A stretch of DNA of 64,000 nucleotides from Anniella stebbinsi (GCA_029215795.1 JARDYH010000006.1:27171501-27235500), one strand, 5' to 3'. Positions 43,622 through 55,540 are shown, counted from the stretch's first letter. Numbers and translations: made by a program. Notes: generated from the letters alone by a model not told the origin.

Positions 43622-45097
43622 CCAATGTGGAACCTGTGAGCGTTGACTGTCAGGCTTCCTGACTCTTCTGATTTTTAAAACAGGAGACTGGCATGTCTCA
43701 AAGCAAAGCATTAGCCTCCAAGTTTATTTCTAAGAATGCCTATGGTCCCCACATAGGCCCCAGAGGGATTCTTAGAAAATAAAAATGGCAGGTGGCTGTA
43801 GCTCAGTGGTTTATTTTGAAGTGTGCCCAACCACCCAGAAAATAGAAAAATACGTGGTAGTAGCAAAATGGGGTGCTAGGGAGCCAGTAGTGTGTGTGTT
43901 TTGCCTACACTATGTGTATTTCGTGTGTGTGAGGGGGTGTTATCTGTTTTATTTTTTTTAATATGGTTTGCTTGTATTAATTAGTATATTTTGTTTTGCT
44001 GTGGTGTGTGTTTTGTCTGGTGTGTGTGTTTGATGTGTCACTTTTGCTTGGTGTCTCTGTGTGGTGTTTTGCCTTGGGCTATTTGGATATGGGTGGGTGG
44101 TGTGGCTGGGTATTTCTCCTGTGTATGTGTGTTTCTCTGAGCATCACCACAGAGCCTTCTGTGAAATGGATATTTTGTTGTGCTTTGTGGAGGGGCAAAT
44201 ATGTAACTTGGCATTTGGGCTCAGATCTCACCTCAAGTAAAGCTTGGCTTATGTGAAATGGGTGTTGGAGCAGAAAACTGTGAATTCAAAAGAGTTCTTT
44301 TGTGTTTTGGAACCCACACCCCACTTATACTTAAGGTTCCTGGGCTTGTTACATTTCTTTTAGCCTCACCAGTATCTTTGAACCTTCTAGAAAATATGTA
44401 TTTTGTGACTGGTCACACCCACCATGGCAACCATTTTGGGAAAGAGCATGCCCCCTCATGGTAGCCATTTTGTGAGAGTGCCCATGATACACCACAAAAT
44501 TCTAAATGTGCCCACTGGCACAAAAAGGTTGGAGGCTCCTGATTTATGCTAAACCCATTTGTACTACTACAGGTCAATACAAACAAACATTTCCCAGGAG
44601 GCAGCAACATACATGTAACTACTTGGTAAACTGTCTGAACCTATTCTAACAACATATATCTTCCTATAATGTAAGATAAAGTCATCCTTACAACTTGGCA
44701 GGATGATACAAATGATCAGCCATTGGGAGCAACCTGGTCTATCCATACTCAGATGGAAAGTCCAGTTGAGTCTTTCCAATTTTTCCTATTTCAATATGTG
44801 CTACTGCCAAAAGCATTCAGATTAAGTTTTTGTACAATATGGATTCATTGTCCCTTATTAATAGTGATGGCAGTTGTTGTGCTCCATGCTTTCTTATGGT
44901 CTCATTGGTGATCTTGTCCAAAAGTTTAAGATCTTGGTCCTAAAATCCAGTTATTGTAGGGCAAAACAGCCACATTGGTATCATAGTACCCTGCCCCCCA
45001 CATCCCCATCCAGCATTCTGATGGTAGGGACTTATTACAATGACATAGCCTATATGGGATTGACTAATTAAGTAGTTATATGAGCTTAACACTTAGT
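43622..45097. other. GT-rich low complexity and unassigned repeat-like DNA
   Basis: 43885-44150 is strongly G+T biased (TGTGTGT, TGGTGTGT). 44400-44540 contains CCACCATGGCAACCATTTTG and CATGGTAGCCATTTTG, a short internal direct repeat probably from an old element. Confidence 0.45.
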
Positions 45098-45291
45098 GAC
45101 CCTGTTCAAACATCACGCTAAGCCACAGTGGTTAAGCATTTTGAGCAAAACATTATGGCTTAGTGTGTCATGTGTGAACCATTCCTAACCATGGTGGCTA
45201 CATATCCACAGTTTAAACACGCTCACTAACCATTTGCTGCAAAAGGATTAGCAGCTTAACCATGGCTTAGAGTGTTGTCTGAACAGGCCCA
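45098..45291. mobile_element. MITE with GGGCCTGTTCAGACA-like ends
   Basis: Left ACCCTGTTCAAACATCACGC with TAAGCCACAGTGG; right CATGGCTTAGAGTGTTGTC then GAACAGGCCC. About 35 bases at each end are inverted. Middle AACCATGGTGG. No coding capacity. Confidence 0.75.
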
Positions 45292-46360
45292 ATAAATTAT
45301 CATCTGTAACCCCCCTGTATCAGAAATTTGAGGAAGCAGGATACAGACAACCAGCTTACTAAGTGGTAACATGCACACGTTAATACTTGGTAAAAACTCA
45401 ACTATTTCACCCATAGTTTAATCATAACAACTTTGAGAAAAGTAGGAAAGACCCCAAGTCCATAGTTCCTAAGGTAGCTTGCTGGCAAGTCAGGGGCCGA
45501 CACTTTCTTTTTTTCATAACCATCCCTTTCCACAGCAGCCTTTGCCTCTGTGTTGGCAACTGGCTATCCCATCAAGGATGAATACCTCTTCAAGACTATA
45601 TTTGGTCTGGTGGCCACCAGTTGTCTACCTGTAGGCTACATTGGTCATAGCCAGACTCGGCTAAGGAGGGAGCTTGAATGGGTCTTGTGGCTCACTCAAG
45701 CCTAGCAAAATGGAAGTATAGGATTGAGCCACTTTGTTTTAGAGCCCTGATTGCAACATCCAGATATGGGGCATAAAGCAACACATCTGGATGTTGCAAA
45801 CCTTCCTCTTCAAAGGTTTGTTATGTTTTCACATTGTCATAGAGTATCACTAGCAGCTGCTCTCTTAGAAGCTGTTGCTGCTTTTCCGGGGACAGCCCCT
45901 AACCATGGGGATCTTCTAGTTTTCAAGATCATATGATTAGTGGCAAAACAGCAGACACATATCTAGGTTTGTAAATGACATGTCTGCGACCAGTACACAT
46001 TTCACTCACCCATTTCAGTCAGCCAGGAGTATTTTTTTTCCTTTCAGAAGAGAAGGCATGGGGTTGTTTTGTGGTCCATTTTTCTCATAAAGCAAGAACA
46101 TAATGAGTATTAGGGAAAAACAAAGAAACGAAACCCTCATACTTTGTATAGACATGCCCTTTAGAATAGATCCCAAAAGTTGAATCGATTTTGGGGCAAC
46201 AAAAGGTGGCCCATAAGACTCTTTCTTGCTTTTGTCACAAACGATAAACATGGCTACCCTACTGGAAAATGTTTCAAAAATGAGTATTTTTGGATTGTTG
46301 GAAGATAGGCTTTGCCTATTCCGTAGAATGGTAAGGTATTCAATGACAGCATGTGTTTTG

Positions 46361-47517
46361 GAGCTCCATCACACCAGCGATTTATTGCACTCTCGCCATG
46401 CCTGGTATGTGTTTTTGCAGCACGGTACTCACATGACATCATCCCTGTCCTGCGCTCATCTTGTCCTCCCTTTTCCATCTTATTTTGGAGCGTGGAAAGT
46501 CCAGTTTCCCCCCTCCGTGCACAATACAGCCATGTATTGCTGTCCTTGCACTATATCAGACCATCCCATTTTTGTGTGTGTGTCTGTGTGTCGAAGGGCG
46601 GTCTAACTGACAAAAGAGGAGGGTGGGGTGGTTCTCCGTTCAACAACTCAACCGTGAAGGGGGAGGGAGAGAGGGGGCCCGAACACCCCATGTAGAAGGG
46701 AGAGTACCCAGCACTCGGTCCCATTCAACTCTATGGTTCTTACTCCTGAGTAGGCATGTCTAGGTTTCCTGACCAGAACAATGTTGGCTTCCCCTTGCTA
46801 TGCCAACATTGACCACAAACTTCTCCAAAAACTAATTGTAATACTTTCTCTTCACTTAGGGTGCCTTTACAAGAGCGATTTAAAGCTCTTTCAAGGTGCA
46901 TTAAAATTTTTACCTCTACAAGAGCGGAGTGCAAATCGGGGGTCAAGCCACTTTTTTATCTCCGATTATGCACATTATTGAATGCGCGTTAAATAGCGAG
47001 CTTTAATTTGCCACGGGAGTTGAAGCGCATTTTGGCCATGTAAACAAGCGATTTTCCACATCTCAGCAACTTTAAAGCGTGTTTCATAGAGCCGGTAATG
47101 CGCTTCACCGACTGTTGTTTATAGGAATTAGGCGTAAAGGTGATTGTGAGAAGATGCGCATAATTGGGCAACTGGGCGTCAAGCCGAATTCTTGTAGAGG
47201 GGGCCTTATATTGTTTAATATGATCTTAGGGGAAAGCATAGTGTGTTATTTTACTATAATTGTGCAGTTTCAGGCTGCTGAACAATTGTATTTACACACA
47301 CATACACACACACACATATCTGCAGAGGGAGGAGAACCTAGAAGGTGGGGCGGGAGATTTTGCCAGCATAGTAGCTACACAGGTGGAAACATACACAAGC
47401 TGAAATAGTGCAACAACGCACAGATGTGAAAGTGCCCAGTGCTTGACTCGCTAAGGAAATAGAGGGGGAAACTGCGGAGGCAAACTGGGGGAGGGAGAAG
47501 TAGGTGCGATGGAGCCC
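46361..47517. mobile_element. GCTCCATCACACC-ended transposon carrying a nested element
   Basis: Left GAGCTCCATCACACCAGCG, right GGTGCGATGGAGCCC. The left ~70 bases match the reversed right end of the 30181-30820 copy (GCCATGCCTGGTR, CAGCACGGTACTCACAT), and the right end matches its left (GTTTGCCTCCGCAGTTT), so it lies in the opposite orientation. 46859-47205 is a later insertion. Confidence 0.72.
46856..47208. mobile_element. CpG-rich Harbinger-like MITE with TTA target duplication
   Basis: TTA on both sides (46856-58, 47206-08). Ends GGGTGCCTTTACAAGAG and CTTGTAGAGGGGGCC. The oldest-looking copy; many TGCGC motifs have decayed to TGCAC/TGTGC, as expected from CpG loss. Confidence 0.78.
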
Positions 47518-47598
47518 TAAATCTTGGCTGCACTGTGTCATATCCCTTAACATTCTGGTTCCATCAATCTCGGCCAATATCAGAGGTAGGCCTTTTCC

Positions 47599-47918
47599 TA
47601 GGGTGACCAGATAAGATCCAGGTCAGGGCTCATGTAACTTTAACAGTTGTAGAGAAAAGGGAATTTCAGCCAGTGTCATTTGTATGCAATTAGTTCCTGA
47701 TGAAATTCCCTCTTCATCACAACAGTTAAAGTTGCAGGCACTATACTAGAGTGACCATATACAGAAGAAGGCAGGGCCCCTGCAGCTTTAACTGTTGTGA
47801 TGAAGAGGGAATTTCACAAGGACCTAATTGCATACAAATGACTCTGGCTGAAATTCCCTTTTCTCTACAACTGTTAAAGGTACATGAGCCCTGACCTGGA
47901 TTTTATCCGGTCACCCTA
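47599..47918 (+). mobile_element. Palindromic TA-flanked MITE, complete
   Basis: TAGGGTGACCAGATAAGATC to TATCCGGTCACCCTA, centre CACTATACTAGAGTGACC. Same orientation as 15644-15963. The 54 bases to its left equal those left of the copy at 56436. Confidence 0.92.
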
Positions 47919-48199
47919 TACCCACCCCCATATTCTTTTTACCCCCTAAGAGCATGTGTACGTAATTTCAGCAACTAAACGGCTGAGAGGGAAATATTTA
48001 AACCTCCTCTCTTGGTGTGCAGTGGTCCCAATCTGGATTGTGGCCCCATGCACTTACTCTAGAGTAAAAAAAAGAAGGGTGAGTTGCATGCTACATAATT
48101 AGTGTAGCATGTAGTATGACCCTGACTCTGCTCTGTCCTCTGAAGTGAAATGGGTGGTTATTAGTGTCAAAGCTTTTCAGGAGAGGAATGTTAGTGTGG

Positions 48200-48410
48200 C
48201 CCTCATCATCACAACAGTTAAAGCTGCAGGAGCTATACTAGAGTGACCAGATACAAAAGAGGGCAGGACTCCTACAGCTTTAACTGTTGTGATGAAGAGG
48301 GAATTTCACCAGGTGCTGCATGCATACAAATGACATCTGCTGAAATTCCCTTTTCTATACAACTGTTAAAGATACAGGAGCCCTGTCTGCCTTTCCATGT
48401 GGTCACTCTA
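48200..48410. mobile_element. Short palindromic MITE with remains of the longer form
   Basis: 48239-48410 is a TA-flanked 172-bp form (GAGTGACCAGATACAAAAG to TGTGGTCACTC). 48200-48238 (ATCACAACAGTTAAAGCTGC) is the inner left arm of the 320-bp form, showing that the short form can be nothing more than its right part. Confidence 0.85.
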
Positions 48411-48674
48411 GTATAGTTAAATTATGGGTGCCTGAGAACAGGCTGAAGGGGGCATATAAACATTTTAATCAAAACAAACAAACAAACAATCAAACAAACA
48501 AATAAATGATGTTGGATAAGGCTCTGATTTTCTGGAATAATGTAACATAAAATGCATATGAATATTTTAATCAAAATAAATGAATAAATAAATGATGCTG
48601 AATAAAGCTCTGATTTTCTTGAATAATGTAACATAAAATACATACAATTTATACAGTACATCTTTTATGTGTTC

Positions 48675-49104
48675 CACATACATAGAAACAAAGAATCATA
48701 GAACAATAGAGTTGGAAGGGGCCTATAAGGCCATCAAGTCTAACTCCTGCTCAATGCAGGAATCCACATTAAAGCATACCTGATAGATGGCTGTCCAGCT
48801 GCCTCTTGAATGCCTCTAGCATGGGGGAGCCCACTATCTCCCTAGGTAATTGGTTCCTATACTGCTCTAACAGTCAGGAAGTCTTTCTTGATGTTCAGCT
48901 GGATCTGGCTTCTTGTAACTTGAGCCCGTTAGTCTGTGTACTGCCCTCTGGGATGATCGAGAAGAGATCCTGAGAGACCCTCTTCTGTGTGACCTTTCAA
49001 GTGCTTGAAAAGTGCTATTGTGTCTCCCCTTAGTCTTCTCTTCTCAAGGCTAAACATACCCAGTTCTTTTAGTCTGTCCTCATAGGGCTTTGTTTCCTTT
49101 GTTT
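48675..49104 (-). mobile_element. CR1 LINE 3' end, antisense
   Basis: AGAATCATAGAACAATAGAG, GTTGGAAGGGGCCTATAAGG, CCACTATCTCCCTAGG, TGATGTTCAGCTGGATC, GTGCTTGAAAAGTGCTATTG and CTTCTCTTCTCAAGGCTAAA are the reverse complement of the classic CR1 3' region, including the terminal ATTCTATGATTCT-type repeat. Only the last ~400 bases survive. Confidence 0.88.
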
Positions 49105-49240
49105 TACAGGGTCAATAATCCTGTAAACTAGGCTAGATTACCTTCATATTATTGATATAGGGAATGGGGGGAATTGGCTCAGAGATAGCGGCTTGCCTAA
49201 GGGCACATCACGGCTACCATGACACAGCACATTTGGCGTA
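49105..49240 (-). repeat. MIR-like fragment, reverse orientation
   Basis: GGGAATGGGGGGAATTGGCT, CAGAGATAGCGGCTTGCC and AAGGGCACATCACGGCTA mirror the MIR core (TGTGACCTTGGGCAAG and CCTCAGTTTCC reversed). Confidence 0.6.
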
Positions 49241-51898
49241 AAATGTATTAAACTAAAATCAAATACTGGCTAACCTTGGGTAGAACCATGTAGGTTTATA
49301 TTTGCAGAGTTTGCAGGAATGAGGAGCAAAGACAATTGTGAGTGTATATATAGCATATTGTTTTGTAGAAGGGAAATCCATTCCCACAAGAATGGGAATG
49401 AGACAACATTTTATTGGACCCACATGTGGTTTAGCTACTTAAAATGCTACATTATGGCGAAGGGAGGAAGTGCCATTGTTAACAATATTCGATCCAGTCA
49501 GCTGGACTCAATAAAAGAAATTAAAGCAAAACCCCAACCTAAGCAATGTTGTTTTAATTGAATCAAATCCTTAAACATGAAAAGAATTCTTTCCAACTAG
49601 TTCATGATGTAGACAAAGTATTCTAAAGACATCCCACTAATCCAGCAAAGCTGGGGTTTTGCTACACACTACAAATCTAACAACCACACATATCTTTTCT
49701 GACCAATATTTTACTCACAATTAGATATCATACATTTATAAGCTGTACAAATGAATGTTAAAATCTAGTCACCTTATCTGCCCTGGTACTCTATGCATGC
49801 TGTGATGTGCATATGGAACTAGCATGGGTGGGCCACACCATCCACCTCAATACAGGGCAGCTCTGTTGTACCAAAGGGCATGTGGGGATCTTCGCCCCCA
49901 TTGAAATGAATGGGGCAGCACTGTGGATGAATGAAGCTCCTTACACACAGCAGAGTAACTTCAGTGGGACGACTGCCACTTTCATTAAAAAGTCAATATT
50001 AGAAGACATTCCTTTGAAATCAACAAATTGAGAATCTTTGGCTGTGACCTCTGAATGCACATCAGGAAAGACCATGACTGCACTAGTAATTAGAGAAAAG
50101 GGGAAAATTTAGCCAAATGTGGATCACTCTTGAAGACTTTCCTTAGCGGAACCACCAATGTGACTCTCTGTGGTTGATAACAGATGACCCCCACAGTTGT
50201 TACATTATTCACCACTTGTTTGCTCATATCTCCTCCTATTGTGTTCTGCGCATTTGACACTCAGGTTTCAAATTTACACCCACCTGGTTCTGTCTATATT
50301 TTCAGGCTAAATTTTCCTATAGGCAACATTTTTCATATCATAATCATCCTACTGACATAATGAAAAAGGGGATTTGATGTCAGGCAAAACAGTCTTGTAT
50401 CCTCTTATGGAAATCAAAGAGGAGTCAATCAAGGTGTCACAAAGGTTTTTAATAGTCCACTGATGTTTTTCCATAGTGTTAGTTCCATTCACCTCCTGTA
50501 CATAGGTGGCATGAATAAAAGAGATTCATTGTTGAGCAAACAGATAAGGCTGAGATTGCAGGAACTGATCAATACATTAAGCTACGCAACAAGAACACCT
50601 AGCAACCTCTGTCTTTGTCAATGTCAGGGAGATGAATGAGTTAGGAAGGTGGGGAAATGTTTGCATTTTTAAAATGACAGGTTAACTTGCTGCTCTAATT
50701 TAGTACCTAGTGTTGCAGAGTGTTAAAGAGAATGAACAGGAAGTCTGTGGTTTTTTGAATATCAACTTAGCCATGAATACACTTGGTGGCCTTAGGGAAG
50801 ACTCTGTAACACTATTATACATTTATAGCATGTACAGTGAATGTGCATGGGACTGGGGGTATAGGTTGCTCCCAACCTATTTTTATTATTTGTTTATTTA
50901 TTAATAAATAAATACTTGCATATCACTTAATAAAATATCTAAGCTGTTTATATATTTTAAAAAATTAAAAGTACTTTTTAAAAATACACAATTAGTAAGC
51001 AATTACAGCCACAATAACAAAATTAAATAAAAGAAGTAATATAAAAAAATGAAAAAAACAAAACAAACAAACCCAATAAAATGGAGAAGCAGCTTTATGG
51101 TCCATTATGCATTCACTTAACCAACTGTATGGTCCCTATGCATGTACCAACTGTATGAGCAGACTCCCAACTGTAGCATACACTTCCTTCCTTCCTTTCT
51201 TTTGAGCAACCTGGAACCCACCTACTTTGGGGCAGTTAGGGAGAGTTCATTTCAAAGTGGCCCAATTCAGGCATACAATTAGGATGCTCAAGTAAAAAGC
51301 AACAAGCCACACCAGCCATACACTTCAACCCCTAAGGCAAGATTAAAGTAAATAACTACCTATTACTAAGGATAGTAATCATGAATACGGTCGTCTTTTG
51401 ATCATCCAACCAAACTTGGCCCTCATTAAATAGAGTCCCACTAACAATGAATAGGATCTTTATACCTGTCAGCAGAGGGAAAACTAGGACACCGTTTGGT
51501 TATAAAACAGCCTTTGAGGAAGGAGTTAGTTGCGTTAGCAGGGCTGTGTTGAACTGCCTTCTCCGTTTTATTTCAAACAGCAGCTGAGTAGTTTAAAATA
51601 ATAGAAGAAGAGGGCCTGTTTTGAGCAGAGCCTGGAAATTAGACTCTTACCTGAACGTTCTGTATCCTTTACTTGGCTTCATTTGTCTGTTTTTCTTAGC
51701 AAATCTAAACAAGCTTTTCCTGTTCCTCATGTTTGTGTATATAAAATAGATTCTTTTTTTAAAAAAAACTTAGGTCATGGAAGAAAATATCTAGAACTAC
51801 TGAGTTAAGATTCTTTTTCGTTCCCACAAAAATGAAAGAATGCAAAACCAGAAAAGTATTTGTGCCTGCTTAAATTCTGCCCCCCCACCAGCCATCAC
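49241..51898. other. Mostly unassigned intronic DNA
   Basis: 50880-51100 is AT-rich with TTTATTTATTAATAAATAAA and may be the reversed tail of an L2-type LINE. The rest looks unique. Confidence 0.4.
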
Positions 51899-51899
51899 A

Positions 51900-51936
<37 letters not shown>
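51899..51936. repeat. AC microsatellite
   Basis: About seventeen AC units, ending at the target site of the next element. Confidence 0.93.
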
Positions 51937-51938
<2 letters not shown>

Positions 51939-52483
51939 GCTGCATTCGGACAACACATTAGTCAATGGTGGGTTGAGTAGCCAACTCACAGTTGGTTATT
52001 TTGTGGGTTCTCCCCACACAACATATTCCTACGCAACTGTGGGTGGTTGGGGCTGGTGTTAAGTGGACTAATAGTCAACCAAGCATTTGACTGACCCAGT
52101 CAACCCACCCTCCCTCCTCCCTCAGTCCTCCCAGTTCTATCCCAGCAGCCTCTGCAAGTTGCACCAGTTGTAGCAGATGGCAGCCGCCGCTTTGGTCGCT
52201 CTTGCTGCCTGCCCCTACGGGCTTGTTCACCGTACAAGTGAACAACCCATTCACCGCACGCCATTAACCCACTCACCCCTCCACACAACACTTTAAACAA
52301 CTGGCTTCGAGCTAAACAACCTGCAAGCCAGTTGTTTCTCTCAGTTGCTTATTTGGGCGGAATAGCATACTGTCAGTAATTTGTGAGCGGCGTGCTACCC
52401 TCTGCACAACACAATAAGCAACACAACTGATGATTGCCCCCCCCCCCCCCGGTTGCTTAATGTGTTGTCCGAATACAGCCACT
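51935..52483. mobile_element. Transposon with GGCTGCATTCGGACAACACA ends, ACT target duplication
   Basis: Ends at 51938 and 52480 are inverted over about 23 bases; ACT repeats at 51935-37 and 52481-83. 543 bp, no transposase. It shares nearly its whole sequence, in the same orientation, with 52640-53171. Confidence 0.85.
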
Positions 52484-52489
52484 GTATTC

Positions 52490-53259
52490 AATGGCTGAAT
52501 TCAGATGACACAATAAGCAACTGGGGGGGGGGGGGAAACAATCGTCAGTTATATTGACTATCATGTCATCCTAATGCTGCCATAGTCAACTCAGCGCTGA
52601 CCCTAATCCACACCACAGTTGATTATTTATTACCATGTTAGCTGAATTCGGACAACACATTAGTCAATGGTGGGTTGAGTAGCCAACTCACAGTTGGTTG
52701 TTTTGTGGGTACTCCCCACACAACATATTCCTACACAACTGTGGGTGGTTGGGGCTGGTGTTGAGTGGACTAATAGTCAACCCAGCATTTAACTGACACA
52801 GCCCCCGCCCCTCTCCCCACCCTCCCTCCTCTTTGTTCTATCCCAGCAGCCTCTGCAAGTTGTACCAGTTGTAGCAGAGTGGCAGCTGCCACTTTGGTCG
52901 CTCTTGCCGCCTGCCTCTATGGGCTTGTGTTTTAACCCACTCACCACACACCATTAACACACTCACCCCTCCACACAACACTTTAAACAGCTGGCTTCGA
53001 GCTAAACAACTTGCAAGCCAGTTGTTTCTCTCAGTTGCTTATTTGGGCGGAATAGCATACCGTCAGTAGTTTGTGAGCGGTGTGTTACCCTCCACACAAC
53101 ACAATAAGCAACACAACTGACGATTGTTCCCCCCCCCCGTCAGTTGCTTAATGTGTTGTCCGAATTCAGCCGTTGTGTGGGGAGTACTCCCTAGATGAAC
53201 AACTGTAAAGTTGATTATTACCCCACCATTGACTATCGTGTCGTCCGAATTCAGCTAAT
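52490..53259. mobile_element. Related short element, split by a nested copy, AAT target duplication
   Basis: GGCTGAATTCAGATGACACA (52493) and CGTGTCGTCCGAATTCAGC (to 53255) are inverted; AAT at 52490-92 and 53257-59. Without the insertion it is about 230 bp. Interior CCACAGTTGATTATTTATTA and AAAGTTGATTATTACCCC flank the split. Confidence 0.78.
52637..53174. mobile_element. Nested transposon, GTT target duplication
   Basis: AGCTGAATTCGGACAACACA (52640) to TTGTCCGAATTCAGCC (53171); GTT at 52637-39 and 53172-74. Interior TTCTATCCCAGCAGCCTC and TTCGAGCTAAACAAC match the copy at 51938. Confidence 0.83.
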
Positions 53260-53679
53260 GTATGGTTATCTACATTGCAATGCATGAAAGGATGCTGTGA
53301 TAGTTGTTGAAAAGCCTCCTATAGTGATAGGCTGAGCTGCTGTGATGACAGGGAAGTATGACAGGCAGAGGAGCACAACGGCTGTCTGTCGTGGGGCTGA
53401 GGTGCTGAAATCTCCAAAGAAGGGTAACACCAGGAAGACTGCATAGGTAAGGAGGGGTTGTTGGGCCTAGGAAAAGAGCAGGCAGTGGCTTAGAAGACAG
53501 CAGGCCTATGGCAGCAGGAATAGAGGGTAGGAATTTGTAGCAAGAGGAAAAGGCCAGTAGGAGGAGCCAGAGAGGAAGAGCAAACAGGCAGGGTGGTGAA
53601 GTGAACATGACCTGGAATAGCAGAGGTGAGGACAGCTAAAATCCACATATCGATTTGAAATAACCAGCTAAGACTTTGT

Positions 53680-54032
53680 TTGGATAACACATTTGGTGTA
53701 GGACACTCACCCGATGCTATCAGCAAAAGATTACAAAACGTACTGACAAGAGATACAATTTACTTTCTCACAGAACTGGGCAGATGGAAGATAGCCAAAA
53801 GTCATGACTTCCAATTCCATGCAGCGATTCCATTACATCCAAATGCTCCTAACAGAAAAGTCACCAACATCCAGATTGTAATGCACCAGAAACCCAAAGT
53901 AAGACTCTGCAATGTGCACCATCCTTCAGGAGACTGTGTGACCAAAGTGAGTTTAAAGAGACAGGAATTTAAAAGGCTTGTAGAAGAATGCTGGGGCAAA
54001 TGCTACAATGGAAGAAGTAGTGGTTGGTCTGC

Positions 54033-54035
<3 letters not shown>
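53680..54035 (+). other. Unrecognised open frame upstream of the R4-like remnants
   Basis: Reads GVGHSPDAISKRLQN, then KVTNIQIVMHQKPKVRLCN and KRQEFKRLVEECWGKCYNG before the AAT repeat. 110 codons without stop; rich in charged residues. It may be part of the same LINE or of another element. I do not recognise the family. Confidence 0.3.

Positions 54036-54073
<38 letters not shown>
54036..54073. repeat. AAT microsatellite
   Basis: About twelve AAT units between the unrecognised frame and the first R4-like 3' end. Translation gives a meaningless poly-Ile. Confidence 0.95.
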
Positions 54074-54074
<1 letters not shown>

Positions 54075-54301
54075 TCCATTAGTCCAGTCACCGGCATCAC
54101 ATAAAAAAACTATACAGAAACCTTCAGAAACTGGGCCTACCAAAATACATCCACACCAACATCCAGAAAGCAGTCATAATTAAAACAAGCTCAATTGTCA
54201 GGAAATTTCTGAATCAATAAAAGACAGCATGACTTGGCAAAGGCCGTCATGTCCGTCTAGAAAAACCGCCACGAGCGGAAAAGAAATAATATAATAATAA
54301 T
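54074..54301 (+). mobile_element. R4-like LINE 3' end, copy 1
   Basis: CATTAGTCCAGTCACCGGC, CATCCACACCAACATCCAG, AAAGCAGTCATAATTAAAAC and the UTR motif CATGTCCGTCTAGAAAAACC, then an AAT-type tail. It equals the last ~75 codons and UTR of the copy that follows. Confidence 0.75.
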
Positions 54302-55236
54302 GTCATAGTAAAGCAGATAAAACTACACCCCACTCAACCTAGCACTACAAAATGAAGATCAAACACAACCACTCACACTCGCAGAGAAAAAAGAAAAATG
54401 GGCACAAAAAGCACTCCATGGGAAGCTCTACAATATAATTCAGAACCCACGAATAAACAAAGAACAATCGTACAAATGGCTCAGGAAGGGTGAGCTATTT
54501 CCAGAAACCGAAGGATTCCTAATAGCTATATAGGATCAAGTTATAGCAACCAAGAACTACCAAAAATACATCATAAAAGACAACAGTGTAACAACAGACC
54601 TATGCAGGAAATGCCATCAATTCCAAGAAACAATAGACCATATAACAGGAGGATGTAAAATTCTGGCAGGAATGGACTATGCGGACAGACACAATACAGC
54701 TGCAAAAATAATTCACCAACAACTGGTCATCAAATTCAACCTTATCAAACAACCTACACCATACTATACATATTCGCCTGAAACAATCCTGGAAAATGCA
54801 TATCTTAAAATATACTGGGACAAAACAATTCATAGGTACAAGACAATATCTTGCAACTGACCAGACTTAGTGTTCATAGACAAAAAAGAAAAACACACAT
54901 GCGACATAGCAATACCGAGTGACAAAAATGTTGTTGAAAAGGAAGAAAAGAGAGACAAATATACACTACTGGCCATGGAAGTCAAAGAACTATGGCAACA
55001 GGAAAAGGTCACAAGTATTCCATTAGTCACATCAGTCACCGGCATCACATCAAAAAAAATATATAGAAAACTTCCAGAAACTGGGCCTACAAGAAGACAT
55101 CCACACCAACATCTAGAAAGCAGTCATAATTAAAACATGCTCAATCCTCAGGAAATTCCTGAATCAAAAAAAGACAGCATGACTTGGCAAGGCCTGTCAT
55201 GTCCGTCTAGAAAAACCGTCATGAGCGAGAAAGAGA
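54302..55236 (+). mobile_element. R4/Dong-like LINE, C-terminal ORF part and 3' UTR (copy 2)
   Basis: The frames give FPETEGFLIAI, CRKCHQFQETIDHITGGC (a C-x2-C-x8-H-x4-C finger), HNTAAKIIHQQLVIKFNL, PYYTYSPETILENAYLKIYW, then PDLVFIDKKEKHTCDIAIP (the PD...D signature of a restriction-like endonuclease) and YTLLAMEVKELWQQEKV. This order, finger then endonuclease at the C-terminus, is that of R2/R4-type LINEs; R4-clade elements occur in lizards. In-frame stops at 54532 and 54858 make it inactive. The reverse transcriptase domain is absent. Confidence 0.8.
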
Positions 55237-55237
55237 T

Positions 55238-55268
<31 letters not shown>

Positions 55269-55281
55269 AAGAAGAAGAAGA
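55237..55281. repeat. AAG microsatellite
   Basis: About thirteen AAG units forming the tail of copy 2. Confidence 0.93.
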
Positions 55282-55284
55282 ATA

Positions 55285-55540
55285 GAAAAAGGTCACAATT
55301 ATCCCGTTAGTCACATCAGTCACCTGCATCGCATAAAAAAACTATACAGAAAACTTTCAGAAACTGAATCTGCCAAACTACATCCACACCAACGTTCAGA
55401 AAGCAGTCATACTTAAAACATGCTCAATTCCTGAACCAGTAAAAGACAGCATGACCTGGCAAAGCCCATCGTGTCCATCTAAAAAACTGCCATGAGCGAG
55501 AAAATAGACAATAATAAGAATAAAAATAATAAAATATTTT
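55285..55540 (+). mobile_element. R4-like LINE 3' end, copy 3
   Basis: AGGTCACAATTATCCCGTTA, GTCACCTGCATCGCAT, CATCCACACCAACGTTCAG and CTGCCATGAGCGAGAAAATA, then an A/AAT-rich tail. Diverged from copies 1 and 2 and missing ~12 bases in the UTR. Confidence 0.75.

Noticed and set aside
46226..46695. Two overlapping frames of 126 and 114 codons
   Set aside because: They cross the transposon end at 46361, so they cannot be one old gene; no domain seen.
53270..53608. 112-codon Leu/Ser/Pro-rich minus-strand frame with signal-like start
   Set aside because: No family match, and composition follows the purine-rich plus strand; no neighbouring exon signals.
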